Counted from the stretch's first letter, positions 1-6,996 are shown. The stretch: DNA of 64,000 nt from Pseudomonas oryzagri (GCF_020831405.1 NZ_JAJHPU010000043.1:186001-250000), one strand, 5' to 3'. Notes: generated by a model not told the origin, from the letters alone. Numbers and translations are program-made.

Positions 1-67
1 GGAATGCCTGGCCATCCTCAACGGCGGGTGTCGTCCTGACCTTTCACTCGACTGGGGAGAATTCTCC

Positions 68-409
68 ATGAGCAGCTTCGAGATCGAGAGCTGGTGCAAG
101 CGCCAACCCAACGAGAAATCGGTTCCCATGGGGTTGATGCATTTCTATATCGGCGGCCAAAACCGTCGGGACCTGGAAGAGGCCGAGGCGTACTTGCAGA
201 ACAGCGGGGAAGACGAGGTGCTGGTTCCGGTCGACTACAACGATCTGGATCTGAAAACACCGCCCGAATGCGGGCCATTGTCCGATTGCCGCTTGCGGGT
301 CTACCTGCGCAAGGATGACCAGCGCGGGCAATTCCATCTGGTCGGCCACCGCGCCAGCGACGGCAGCCTGGTCTACAGCAACGCGATGCTGATCGACGCG
401 CTGATGTAG
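68..409 (+). CDS. Hypothetical soluble protein, 113 aa
   Basis: I do not recognise this family. The ATG is preceded by GGGGAGA at a normal distance, which decides the start, although the same frame is open back to the window edge, so a longer protein cannot be fully excluded. The product is short, charged (many Asp, Glu and Arg) and has no signal peptide or membrane helix. Cysteines lie at residues 10, 68 and 74. Codon use with G or C in third position matches the neighbouring chromosomal genes, so it looks native. The C-terminal part (roughly residues 74-110) alternates hydrophobic and polar residues, suggesting beta strands. No function is proposed. Confidence 0.75.
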   Translation: MSSFEIESWCKRQPNEKSVPMGLMHFYIGGQNRRDLEEAEAYLQNSGEDEVLVPVDYNDLDLKTPPECGPLSDCRLRVYLRKDDQRGQFHLVGHRASDGSLVYSNAMLIDALM

Positions 410-430
410 CGTCGGCCTGCCGAGTCTCCA

Positions 431-508
431 GCGCCCATTCCCGCGCTCCAGGATGGAACGCGGAGCGACGCTCCCCTCGATGGCTCCCCACGCTTGGGTG
501 GGGGAGCC
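431..508. repeat. REP-like palindrome pair (family A, divergent copy)
   Basis: Two adjacent hairpins: GGAGC-GA-CGCTCC at about 462-474 and GGCTCCCCAC with GTGGGGGAGCC at 482-508. The spacing and the GCGGAGCG and CCCACGC cores resemble the REP units around the RAYT gene at 5.1-5.6 kb, but with many changes. It lies between two convergent genes and may also stop transcription. Confidence 0.5.
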
Positions 509-521
509 GGTTCCCTCCCGG

Positions 522-980
522 CTAGCGCTGCTCGCCGAGGATGATCCGCCATTCCTCTTCGCCGACCGGCATCACCGACAGGCGGCTGCCGCGCTGCACC
601 AGCGGCAGGTTCTCCAGACCGGGCAGGCTCTTGAGGCGGTCGAGGGAGATCAGCCGCGACAGCTTGCGCTCGAACACCATGTCCACGGCTTGCCAGCGCG
701 GCTTGTCCGGCGTGCTCTTGGCATCGAAGTAGGGCGACTCGGGATCGAACTGGGTCGGGTCGGTGTAGGCGCTGCGCGCCACCCGCACCACGCCGGCGAT
801 GCCGATGTCCTTGCAGCTCGAGTGGTAGACGAACACCTCGTCGCCCTCGGCCATCGCCGTGAGGAAGTTGCGCGCCTGGTAGTTGCGCACCCCGTCCCAG
901 CGGATGGGCGTCTGCGGGGCCCTGGCGAAGTCGTCGATGCCGCATTCGGCGGGTTCGGTTTTTGCCAGCCATTTGGCCAT
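522..980 (-). CDS. EVE domain (PUA-like) protein
   Basis: This 152-residue protein is a single EVE domain, a PUA-like fold that binds modified bases in nucleic acids. The N-terminus MAKWLAKTEPAE and the segment WDGVRNYQARNF, followed by GDEVFVYHSS, are the classic EVE signatures (start, helix after strand 1, core strand). The ATG at 980 begins exactly at the family's conserved N-terminus; the frame is open further upstream but those residues do not belong to the family. In Pseudomonas this is a conserved single gene of unknown cellular role. It faces the upstream hypothetical gene convergently. Homologous domains appear in anti-phage enzymes fused to nucleases, but here the domain is alone, so a housekeeping role is more likely. 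Confidence 0.9.
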   Translation of the reverse strand: MAKWLAKTEPAECGIDDFARAPQTPIRWDGVRNYQARNFLTAMAEGDEVFVYHSSCKDIGIAGVVRVARSAYTDPTQFDPESPYFDAKSTPDKPRWQAVDMVFERKLSRLISLDRLKSLPGLENLPLVQRGSRLSVMPVGEEEWRIILGEQR

Positions 981-1192
981 GGGCAGGGTCCTGTGCGGAT
1001 AGAGGCGGGCCATCATAATGCAGCCGGGCGGATATGCGGCTCGCCGGGCTGGACAAGCGCGGCCGTGCGCCCTACAAAGACGGCCTCGCGCAGGGCGGAA
1101 AAGACAGAGTCCCTTCCCGCGGGGCCATCGGCTCAGGTGTGCCGTTGGGCGCCATGCAGGCGCATTGTTCGGATCGATAGGCAGGTGGACTT

Positions 1193-1321
1193 GTGAGAAA
1201 GAAGAAACCCGTGGACCCCGTTCGCCAGGCGAACAAGAACCGTGGCTACCGGATCGGCTGGCTGATCGCCCTGGCCGGCATCGTCTGCGGCTTCGCGCTG
1301 GTGGCGCTGAAGCAGGGCTGA
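1193..1321 (+). CDS. Small single-helix membrane protein, 42 aa
   Basis: A short reading frame starting with GTG, with AGGTGG four bases upstream. The first 20 residues are strongly basic (MRKKKPVDPVRQ...), followed by one hydrophobic helix (about residues 23-38, GWLIALAGIVCGFALVALK) and a short tail. This is the usual look of a small inner-membrane protein with its basic end in the cytoplasm. It lies alone between the divergent EVE gene and the DUF559 gene, about 60 bases ahead of the latter. The basic-then-hydrophobic composition and codon bias favour a real gene, but I know no family for it. Confidence 0.6.
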   Translation: MRKKKPVDPVRQANKNRGYRIGWLIALAGIVCGFALVALKQG

Positions 1322-1381
1322 CAAACCGGTCGCCACGACAAGGCGCTGAGCGCCTCGGGCATGAACGCAAGGAGGCGTCCC

Positions 1382-1789
1382 ATGCTGCCCTACGATCGTC
1401 GTCTCAAACCGCTATCGCGCCAGCTGCGCAACGACATGACCGACGCCGAGCGACGCCTGTGGGCCTGCCTGCGCCGCAAGCAGCTGGGCGGCCTGCAGTT
1501 CTACCGACAGAAGCCGCTGGCCGGCTACATCGTCGACTTCTATTGCGCGGCGGCCCGGCTGGTCATCGAACTGGACGGTTCCCAGCACCATGCGCCGGAA
1601 GCCATCGCCTACGACAACCGGCGCACCCGGGATCTGGAGGCGCTGGGGTTGCGGGTGATCCGCTTCGACGACCGGCAGGTGTTGCGGGAGCTGGGGGCGG
1701 TGCTGGAGGTTATTTGGGGGGAGTTGGGGAGGCTAATCCCCCCCGGCCCCCCTTTTTCAAAGGGGGGAGGGGATGGGTGGGGGGCTTGA
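1382..1789 (+). CDS. DUF559 endonuclease-like protein with repeat-encoded C-terminus
   Basis: DUF559 proteins have a very-short-patch-repair/restriction-endonuclease-like fold; their cellular role is not established. Here the family core is clear: an N-terminal helix with MTDAERRLWACLRRKQL, then GLQFYRQKPL, then the acidic core YIVDFYCAAARLVIELDGSQH (Asp, Glu and Asp in catalytic-type positions), then LGLRVIRFDD. The start is the second ATG, because AAGGAGG lies six bases before it; an ATG 21 bases earlier has no ribosome site. The last 18 or so residues (PPGPPFSKGGG...) are encoded by a GC-rich palindrome that also occurs downstream in inverted orientation, so the C-terminus is not conserved protein but read-through into a repeat. 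Confidence 0.85.
   Translation: MLPYDRRLKPLSRQLRNDMTDAERRLWACLRRKQLGGLQFYRQKPLAGYIVDFYCAAARLVIELDGSQHHAPEAIAYDNRRTRDLEALGLRVIRFDDRQVLRELGAVLEVIWGELGRLIPPGPPFSKGGGDGWGA
1735..1776 (+). repeat. GC-rich palindromic repeat, copy 1
   Basis: AATCCCCCCGGCC followed by the palindrome CCCCCCTTTTTCAAAGGGGGG. It overlaps the end of the DUF559 gene and supplies its last codons. A second copy lies about 240 bases away in the opposite orientation. Confidence 0.85.
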
Positions 1790-1977
1790 GATGTGGGCCA
1801 GGCGCCATATCGCAAAGCACGGAGCCAATCCTGTCTGTAGGGGCGGGGAAACGTCAGGTACAGAGCCGGTTCTCCCAAACTTCCCGATGCCATCTCCCCC
1901 CGATAGACGGAAATTGGTCCGGAATACGCCCGAAGATCCGGTACAGACAGACACCCGCCCTCTCACCCCCCACAGAA

Positions 1978-2015
1978 CCATCCCCCCCTTTGCAAAAGGG
2001 GGGTTAGGGGGGATT
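1978..2015 (-). repeat. GC-rich palindromic repeat, copy 2 (inverted)
   Basis: Read on the minus strand this is AATCCCCCCTAACC followed by CCCCTTTTGCAAAGGGGGG, matching the copy at the DUF559 3' end apart from the GG/TAA change and one or two loop bases. The two copies bracket about 200 bases (1777-1977) in which I see no gene. Confidence 0.85.
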
Positions 2016-2070
2016 CGCTTTTAGCCCCATCTCCACCCGCGCCCAAAAACGCACAAGTCCACCCAGACGC

Positions 2071-2547
2071 TTATTGCTGCAGGGCAGGGCTGCTGTCCTG
2101 CGCGGCCGACCAGATGCGATAGCGCACCTCCACATCCGCGGGGGCGTAGATCACCAGCGGCAGCCTGCTGTTGTAGCGCACCAGCATGGGTTCGCCGCCC
2201 ACCGCCACGAAGGCCTGCTTGCGGCTGGCATCCGGGCAGGCCATCAGAGTGCTGAGCGCTGGGCCGACCTTTTCCAGTTGGTAGTAGCCGTAACCCCAGC
2301 CTTCCACGGTTTTCTCCTGCCACTGGCCGCCCAGGCGGTGACGGTTGCAGTCCACCTCCAGGGTCTTGCCGGCGATCAGCTCCACCCTGTGGTCGGCTTC
2401 GTTCGGCTGGGGCGGCAGGTCGATCACATGCCGCCGGTAACCCTCGGCGGCCGTCGGGAAGGGCTTGAGCGCTTCGGGCGTGGCGGCGCAGGCGGCCAGC
2501 GGCAGGGAGCCGAGGAGGGCAATCAGGGAAAGTTTGTGCGGGTTCAT
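2071..2547 (-). CDS. eco: Ecotin, serine protease inhibitor
   Basis: Ecotin is a periplasmic dimeric inhibitor of trypsin-fold proteases. The protein (158 aa) carries the family's landmarks: GKTLEVDCNRHRLGG, EGWGYGYYQLEKV, the reactive loop STLMACPD, MLVRYNSRLPLVIYAP and VEVRYRIW. The loop and the two disulfide cysteines (in VDCN and MACP) are present. By alignment to the E. coli loop STMMACP, the P1 residue here is Leu rather than Met. The leader MNPHKLSLIALLGSLPLAAC ends in a lipobox-like LAAC with Cys at residue 20, so this copy may be a lipoprotein, unlike classical soluble ecotin. The ATG is chosen because it begins a normal signal peptide and follows AAGGA; the frame extends 29 codons further upstream without such a signal. 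Confidence 0.93.
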   Translation of the reverse strand: MNPHKLSLIALLGSLPLAACAATPEALKPFPTAAEGYRRHVIDLPPQPNEADHRVELIAGKTLEVDCNRHRLGGQWQEKTVEGWGYGYYQLEKVGPALSTLMACPDASRKQAFVAVGGEPMLVRYNSRLPLVIYAPADVEVRYRIWSAAQDSSPALQQ

Positions 2548-2779
2548 AAGGAGTCCTTGCTGAGAGGCCTTGTGGGCCGTCCGTTGGATGTCTCCGGGTC
2601 GGCGAAGCAGGAAAGACCGTTCCGGATAGAGCAAGTTCCTGGGGTTGGCAAGTCGAGGGTGGCTTCGCTGGCATACCCACGCCCCGCCTGGACGCGATCA
2701 GGAAGATACGTTCTCATTTGCAAACCATTTCGCCTTGCCTATCATGACTGGCGCTTTTTCATCAGGGGGAAGGCACGCC

Positions 2780-3790
2780 ATGGAAGAGTTGTCGCTCGCC
2801 GGCGAGCAGCTGGGCTGGCTGCTGGCGGCAGTCATCAAGCAGTTCAAGGGCCTGTTCGACCTCAACGGGCGCATCGGTGCGTTCTTCCTGGGCATTTCCT
2901 ACAGCGTGGCCTACCTGCTCTACCGCCGGCAGCGGAGCCGGCAACTGACCGACGCGCGCTCCTTCTGGCAGTTCATCGGCGGCAGCCGCGTGTACTTCCA
3001 TCCGTCCGCCTTGCTCGACTACCGCTACTACTTCGTGCGCGCCCTGATCAAGGTGCTGCTGATAGTGCCTATCGTCGGCCTGGTCGACCCGTACATCCTG
3101 CGCTCGGGCGACTACCTCGCCTTCTTCACCAACCTGTGGGGCGCGAGGCCGCAATTGGGACAGGATCTGGGCCTGAGTCTGCTCTATGGCCTGGGAGTGT
3201 TCCTGATCAACGACTTCGCCAGCTACTGGACGCACCGCGCCTTCCATTGCCGCTGGCTGTGGGAGTTCCACAAGGTCCACCACGCCGCGCCGGTGCTGGT
3301 GCCGCTGACCGCCAGCCGGGTGCATTTCCTCGAGCTGATTGCCGACAAGGTGCTCAGCCTCGTGCTGCTGGGCGCCTACGCCGGGGTGTTCTGGTATCTG
3401 TGCGGTGGCGAGGTCAGCCGCTACACCCTGTTCGGCGTGACCTGGCTGGTATTCATCTTCAACAGCCTGGCCGCCAACCTGCGCCACAGTCATGTCTGGC
3501 TGTCGTTCGGCCCGGCCTTGGAGCACGTCTTCAACAGCCCCGCGCAACACCAGATCCACCACAGCGCCGCGCCGCATCACTACCACAGGAACTTCGGCAC
3601 CAACCTGTCGATCTGGGATTGGATGTTCGGCACGCTCTATACCACCACCAGCAAGCCGGAAAAGCTCGACTTCGGCACCGCCGAACGCGACCCGCACCGT
3701 TATCTGAGCCTCTACAGCCTGATCGTCATGCCGTTCGTCGACACCGCGCGCAAGGCGCTGGCCGGTCGTCGCGGACAGGCGGTTGGCTGA
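2780..3790 (+). CDS. Sterol desaturase/fatty acid hydroxylase family protein
   Basis: An integral-membrane di-iron oxygenase-type protein of 336 aa. Several hydrophobic segments precede and interrupt the histidine clusters HRAFH, HKVHH, a lone HSH (about residue 237), and HQIHHS with HHYHRNFG, the conserved eight-histidine pattern that binds two irons. Such enzymes hydroxylate or desaturate lipid chains or sterols; the substrate here cannot be told from sequence. GGGGAAGG upstream of the ATG decides the start over earlier in-frame codons. It is alone, transcribed away from ecotin, with a gap of about 120 bases to the next gene. Confidence 0.88.
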   Translation: MEELSLAGEQLGWLLAAVIKQFKGLFDLNGRIGAFFLGISYSVAYLLYRRQRSRQLTDARSFWQFIGGSRVYFHPSALLDYRYYFVRALIKVLLIVPIVGLVDPYILRSGDYLAFFTNLWGARPQLGQDLGLSLLYGLGVFLINDFASYWTHRAFHCRWLWEFHKVHHAAPVLVPLTASRVHFLELIADKVLSLVLLGAYAGVFWYLCGGEVSRYTLFGVTWLVFIFNSLAANLRHSHVWLSFGPALEHVFNSPAQHQIHHSAAPHHYHRNFGTNLSIWDWMFGTLYTTTSKPEKLDFGTAERDPHRYLSLYSLIVMPFVDTARKALAGRRGQAVG

Positions 3791-3913
3791 GGCTCGACCG
3801 TTCTCTGTGAGCGTGCAGATCGTGCTGACCCGCGAGACGGCACAAGCGGTCTTTTCGTCGCGCCTGAAAACGGTAGAGTAGCGCTGCCCGCATCCGTCCT
3901 GAGAGGAATAGCC

Positions 3914-4162
3914 ATGCCGACTTACGATTATCGCTGCGAAGCCAACGGCCAGGTGTACGAAGTCCAGCATCCGATGGCGCTGACTCCGAAAACCTGGGGC
4001 GAACTGCGCGCAGCCTGCGCGCTGCCCGAAGACCCGGCCATTGCGGACGACGCCCCGGTGACCAAGCTGCTCGGCGCCTCCGGCGTGGTCAGCAGCCGCG
4101 CCCTGAAGAACCCGGAGCCGCCGGCGTGCGCGCGCGGTGGCTGTGCAGGGAATTGCGTCTGA
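3914..4162 (+). CDS. Zinc-ribbon (FmdB-like) small protein
   Basis: An 82-residue protein starting MPTYDYRCEANGQVYEVQH, the usual opening of FmdB-type zinc-ribbon proteins. Cysteines at residue 8 and near the C-terminus (PPACARGGCAGNCV) could bind a metal, although the second CxxC of typical members is replaced by a widely spaced cluster. GAGAGGAAT precedes the ATG. Members are often annotated as putative regulators without direct evidence. The gene stands alone between the desaturase-family gene and a block of palindromic repeats. Confidence 0.8.
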   Translation: MPTYDYRCEANGQVYEVQHPMALTPKTWGELRAACALPEDPAIADDAPVTKLLGASGVVSSRALKNPEPPACARGGCAGNCV

Positions 4163-4178
4163 GGGAGCGCCGATCCGT

Positions 4179-4320
4179 AGGGTGGATGGCTACCCCGTGG
4201 AAGACTCGCGCACGATTTTCCCACAAGCGAGGTGCAGGCTACTTCGCTGGAGCATGCGCTGCTGCGGGTGAACGCGGAGCGTCGCGGGATGCATTCCCAC
4301 ACGGAGCGTGGGAACGATCG
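4179..4320. repeat. Palindromic repeat block (family B then family A)
   Basis: The first part, GTAGGGTGGATGGCTACC and on to GCGAGGTGCAGGCTACTTCGCTGG (to about 4250), is a family B element also seen at 5.82, 6.04, 59.8 and 61.5 kb. The second part (about 4271-4318) is a family A REP with GAACGCGGAGCGTC followed by TTCCCACACGGAGCGTGGGAA. No gene lies in this stretch. Confidence 0.8.
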
Positions 4321-4331
4321 GAGTCCTGGCC

Positions 4332-4787
4332 TCAGACGAAGTGCTTGGGCGCGTCGAGGATGCGCTGGTGCTTGCGCAGCTCCCGTCGGCCGTGGCGGAT
4401 ATCCAGCAGGAATATCTCCGCGGTGCGCCAGATCATCATCCACGCGGTGACGGTGACGACCCCCACGGGGATGGTGCCCTCGACTCCCAGCGCCGTGGCC
4501 GCCAGCACCAGGGCAATCGCCAGCACCGCCAGCACCACCCCGCCCCGCCGCTGGGCTCTGATATTGCCTCTGAGCTGTTCGCTCTTTTCCGTAAAGGTAT
4601 TGCCGATGGCCCGCTGCAGGCGCTCGCGCTCGCCTTGCGGGCAGCTGATTTGCAGCTCCAGTTCGGAGTGATACCAGGCGCTGTCCGACAGGTAGTCCAC
4701 CAGCTCGGGACACAGTCTGGGGTTGTCTGGCGAAGAAAAGGGATTCAGGTAGTCTTGCTGGATCGTCAGGTCGATCTTCTGGCTCAT
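4332..4787 (-). CDS. Hypothetical two-helix membrane protein
   Basis: A 151-residue protein I do not recognise. A polar N-terminal half (to about residue 80) is followed by two hydrophobic helices (about 81-102, GGVVLAVLAIALVLAATALGV, and about 105-118) and a basic C-terminal tail (RHGRRELRKHQR). The layout suggests an inner-membrane protein with a cytoplasmic N-terminal domain and tail. AAGGT lies ahead of the ATG. It is bordered on its 3' side by REP sequence and on its 5' side by a gap with another palindrome. Codon bias matches the core genome. Confidence 0.75.
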   Translation of the reverse strand: MSQKIDLTIQQDYLNPFSSPDNPRLCPELVDYLSDSAWYHSELELQISCPQGERERLQRAIGNTFTEKSEQLRGNIRAQRRGGVVLAVLAIALVLAATALGVEGTIPVGVVTVTAWMMIWRTAEIFLLDIRHGRRELRKHQRILDAPKHFV

Positions 4788-4875
4788 GGCGTACCTTCGC
4801 AGGTTCAGGTTGTAGCTGGCGTCCTTGTATGTTGATGGTAGACCCGCCGCCGGGCACCAGCCTGGATTCATGCAG

Positions 4876-4903
4876 GGCGGGTTAGCCGCAGGCATAACCC
4901 GCC
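4876..4903. repeat. Isolated palindrome in an otherwise empty gap
   Basis: GGCGGGTTA and TAACCCGCC form a perfect nine-base stem around a ten-base loop. This is the only structure I see in the gap from 4788 to 5057; I find no gene there. Confidence 0.6.
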
Positions 4904-5057
4904 GGATAATGGCCAAACCCACGGCGCAACATCGCTGCACAACATGTCAGCCCTATCGGCAGCGCCTGTCGGAAGCCCGTTCCGCGCGGGGCAAATGAGC
5001 CGCGCTACCTAGCTCGACCATGACCAGTCGCCCGCGCCACATGCCCGTGCTTGACTG

Positions 5058-5108
5058 ATCGTTCCCACGCTCCGCGTGGGAATGCAGCCGCGGACGCTCC
5101 GCGTCTGC
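5058..5108 (-). repeat. REP element (family A) at the 3' end of the RAYT gene
   Basis: GATCGTTCCCACGCTCCGCG, then TGGGAATGCAGCC, then GGACGCTCCGCGTC: two hairpins separated by a few bases. Read on the minus strand it matches the copies at about 4271-4318 and 5764-5814 almost base for base. It directly abuts the transposase stop codon. Confidence 0.85.
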
Positions 5109-5642
5109 TCAAGTCCAGCACTCGATCTCGATCAATCCAGGTTGCCCCTCATAGTCCCGAGCACTGGAGTACCGCCAGTGCTCGGGCCGATCTACAAAAC
5201 CACGGCGCACGGGATTCTGGTGGATGTAGTCCAGTTTCTGGCGCATGACCTCGGCGCTGCAGACCAGCTCGGCATGGCTGCCTTCCTGCCAGAGCTGATA
5301 TTCCCGATCCTGTTTGTGTGCCCGCTTGCTGAAGCTCAGCCGCTGCAGGACCGACTCCGAGCCGCGTTGTTGCAGATCGTCGAGTATCCGGCGGGCTGTG
5401 TAGGACTTGAAGCCGCTGACGCATTTGGCCAGATCGGGTGCTTGGGCCAGGTAGTGCAGGTGGTTTTCCATCACCACGTAGCCGTACAACCGGAGCCCCT
5501 CACGGGCCTGCTGGTAACGCCAGCAGTCGAGCAGGATCTCGACCAGCGCGGGGCGGCTGAATAGCGGTAGCCACTCCATCACCGTACAGGTGAGGAAGTG
5601 CGGTTGCGCGGGATCGGTAATGACGTAGCGGCTGCGGCCCAT
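5109..5642 (-). CDS. REP-associated tyrosine transposase (RAYT)
   Basis: A single-domain Y1 transposase of 177 aa. RAYTs cut single-stranded REP sequences with an HUH-type active site and are thought to spread REPs. The metal-binding pair is seen in GYVVMENHLHYLAQ and the catalytic tyrosine in LDYIHQNPVRRGFV, followed by the usual WRYSSAR. The start MGRSRYVITDP is typical and AAGGACG precedes the ATG; a longer upstream frame is repeat sequence. REP units sit on both sides (5058-5108; 5695-5814), as expected for a resident RAYT. The gene appears intact. Whether it is still active cannot be judged from sequence. Confidence 0.92.
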   Translation of the reverse strand: MGRSRYVITDPAQPHFLTCTVMEWLPLFSRPALVEILLDCWRYQQAREGLRLYGYVVMENHLHYLAQAPDLAKCVSGFKSYTARRILDDLQQRGSESVLQRLSFSKRAHKQDREYQLWQEGSHAELVCSAEVMRQKLDYIHQNPVRRGFVDRPEHWRYSSARDYEGQPGLIEIECWT

Positions 5643-5694
5643 GGGATTCGTCCTTGAATCGGTTGTTGGATTGCGTTGGGCCGCCTCCTCGGCT

Positions 5695-5814
5695 GATGGC
5701 TCCCACGCTCGCCTGTGACGCTCTGCGTCGCTACGGGGGCTATGACGCGCGAAGGCCTTCGAGTGGACGCGGAGCGTCGAGGGCTGCGTTCCCACGCAGG
5801 AGCGTGGGAACGAT
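5695..5814. repeat. Two REP elements (family A) upstream of the RAYT gene
   Basis: A degenerate copy (about 5695-5736, GCTCCCACGCTC with GACGCTCTGCGTC) and a good copy in the opposite orientation (about 5764-5814, GGACGCGGAGCGTC then CGTTCCCACGCAGGAGCGTGGGAACGATC split over the hairpin). The head-to-head arrangement is the layout expected of a REP doublet. Confidence 0.8.
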
Positions 5815-5939
5815 CAAAAAAACTCGCGAAGCGATTTTCCACCACGCGAGGTACAGGCTACTTCGCTGCGCCGGTCCCGCAAGTTCACCGTGAAGAAGTA
5901 GCTCGCCCCCGGCACGCGGGCGCGGCGGTAGTTGGACAT
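5814..5939 (-). pseudogene. 5' fragment of a second RAYT gene joined to a repeat
   Basis: An ATG with GGAGG just upstream starts MSNYRRARVPGASYFFTVNL, the standard N-terminus of another RAYT subgroup, different from the intact neighbour. After about 26 residues (5862) the homology stops where a family B palindromic repeat begins (GAAGTAGCCTGTACCTCGCG), and the frame ends at 5814 after 41 codons. No catalytic motifs remain. I read this as a transposase gene whose 3' part was lost when the repeat and REP sequences recombined or inserted. The retained ribosome site suggests the loss is recent or the stub is simply decaying. Confidence 0.8.
5817..5866 (-). repeat. Palindromic repeat (family B) at the RAYT stub junction
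   Basis: Minus-strand AGCGAAGTAGCCTGTACCTC then GCGTGGTGGAAAATCGCTTC then GCGAGTT. The same string, with few changes, occurs at about 4203-4250 and 6044-6084. Confidence 0.75.
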
Positions 5940-5982
5940 GGTTCCTCCGTGAGCCTGTGGTCGTTACCCGTGGCCCCGTCCG

Positions 5983-6084
5983 GTGGACAAGGCTGAGCCG
6001 TTGTCCACGCTACGCCAGCCGCGGCCCGGCGTAGGGTGATAACTAGCGAAGCGATTTTCCACCGACCGTGTACAGGCTACCTCA
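5983..6084. repeat. Cluster of three palindromes beside the AT-rich gene
   Basis: GTGGACAAGGC-TGA-GCCGTTGTCCAC (5983-6008), CTACGCC with GGCGTAG (6009-6033), and a family B copy (6044-6084) whose last bases include the stop codon of the AT-rich gene. The boundary between GC-rich repeat and AT-rich gene is therefore exactly at the repeat edge. Confidence 0.7.
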
Positions 6085-6942
6085 CTTTTTAGGTGGCAAG
6101 ATTTTTTTGGTGGTGAAGTATTTTTCTATGTGTTCGGATATATATAGAGCAGGTTTTATGTTTTCGCCAATTCCGTATTTCCTTGTTAGTGCTTTTGATC
6201 TTGTTCCGATGGCATATGCGAACATTATGAATATGTATCGCTCATTTTTTGCGAAGCTATCAAAAAAATATCTTGCGTAAAACTCTTTTTCGTTCGGCTT
6301 TAGCTTTGAGTCATCAATGAAGTATAAGGCTAAAAACCCTCTGCGCATGAATGAAATGTTGTTGTCTAATGACTTGTGGAATAGCTTGTCAATTTCTTTC
6401 TTTATTTTTTTGACTTGCTCTTTCGTCGGCTCTTGGGGTTGGATTAACTGGGATATTTCCTTTATCTGGCCTCTGATGAAGACAGCTCTTGTTGTGCCGT
6501 CGTCGTTAATTACAGCTCTAGTGTATTGTGTGCAAAAATCTTCGAAACGGTCGATGAGCTTGAAGAAGGTATTTTCAAATTTCTCTCGCTCTGTGACTTC
6601 TTTTTGTTGGAGTAGGGCTTCTGAGCTTTTTTGTATTTCTTGTATTTGTATTTTTGTTGTTCTTAAGAGAACTATGAGGGCCATAAAGGAGAATATTGGA
6701 TTTAATAATCCCCCGACAAAGTCGCCGACTTGGCCAATATCTCCATTTATTTCTATTTCTTCGAGTTGCGTTGTGATGAATGTGGCGATAATGATTGCAA
6801 CAATGGTGCCAGAGTATATAATCATTAAGTTTGCGGGTATGTGCTTTTGGTGCGTTCCTGGCTCTATCTTTTGCTTATAGCAAACATATATCATCAGTAG
6901 TAGTATTGTTGATATTAATGCTATTTCCAGTATTGATCTCAT
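6082..6942 (-). CDS. Putative phage abortive infection (AbiC-like) membrane protein, AT-rich
   Basis: A 286-residue protein with two N-terminal membrane helices (about residues 3-18 and 34-56), then GDFVGGLLNPIFSFMALIVLL, then a coiled-coil-like IQIQEIQKSSEALLQQKEVTER, then FENTFFKLIDRFEDF. This order, especially the GDF-GG-LNP-FSF segment followed by the FENTFF motif, is what I know from the putative phage abortive infection family (PF16872). The function is inferred from that family only. Base composition is far more AT-rich than every neighbour and codon use differs, so the gene was probably acquired by transfer. It lies between repeat clusters and the nrdB terminator, with no partner gene. 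The ATG is chosen because it starts the first helix; the ribosome site is weak (AAGAA). Confidence 0.75.
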   Translation of the reverse strand: MRSILEIALISTILLLMIYVCYKQKIEPGTHQKHIPANLMIIYSGTIVAIIIATFITTQLEEIEINGDIGQVGDFVGGLLNPIFSFMALIVLLRTTKIQIQEIQKSSEALLQQKEVTEREKFENTFFKLIDRFEDFCTQYTRAVINDDGTTRAVFIRGQIKEISQLIQPQEPTKEQVKKIKKEIDKLFHKSLDNNISFMRRGFLALYFIDDSKLKPNEKEFYARYFFDSFAKNERYIFIMFAYAIGTRSKALTRKYGIGENIKPALYISEHIEKYFTTKKILPPKK

Positions 6943-6964
6943 GCTATTCTTGTGGTGTTTTTTT

Positions 6965-6996
6965 GAAAATAAAAAAGCCCCGCACAAGGCGGGGCT
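6965..6996 (-). terminator. Rho-independent terminator of nrdB
   Basis: AGCCCCGC-acaag-GCGGGGCT followed on the minus strand by TTTTTTATTTTC. It lies about 70 bases after the nrdB stop and ahead of the AT-rich gene, which therefore needs its own promoter or read-through. Confidence 0.9.

Noticed and set aside
1-67. End of an upstream gene at the window edge
   Set aside because: One frame stops at 37-39 and another stays open into the first gene, but neither is long enough to support a call.
6317-6880. Open frame opposite the AT-rich AbiC-like gene
   Set aside because: Its translation is a disordered antisense product; the minus-strand frame has clear helices and family motifs.
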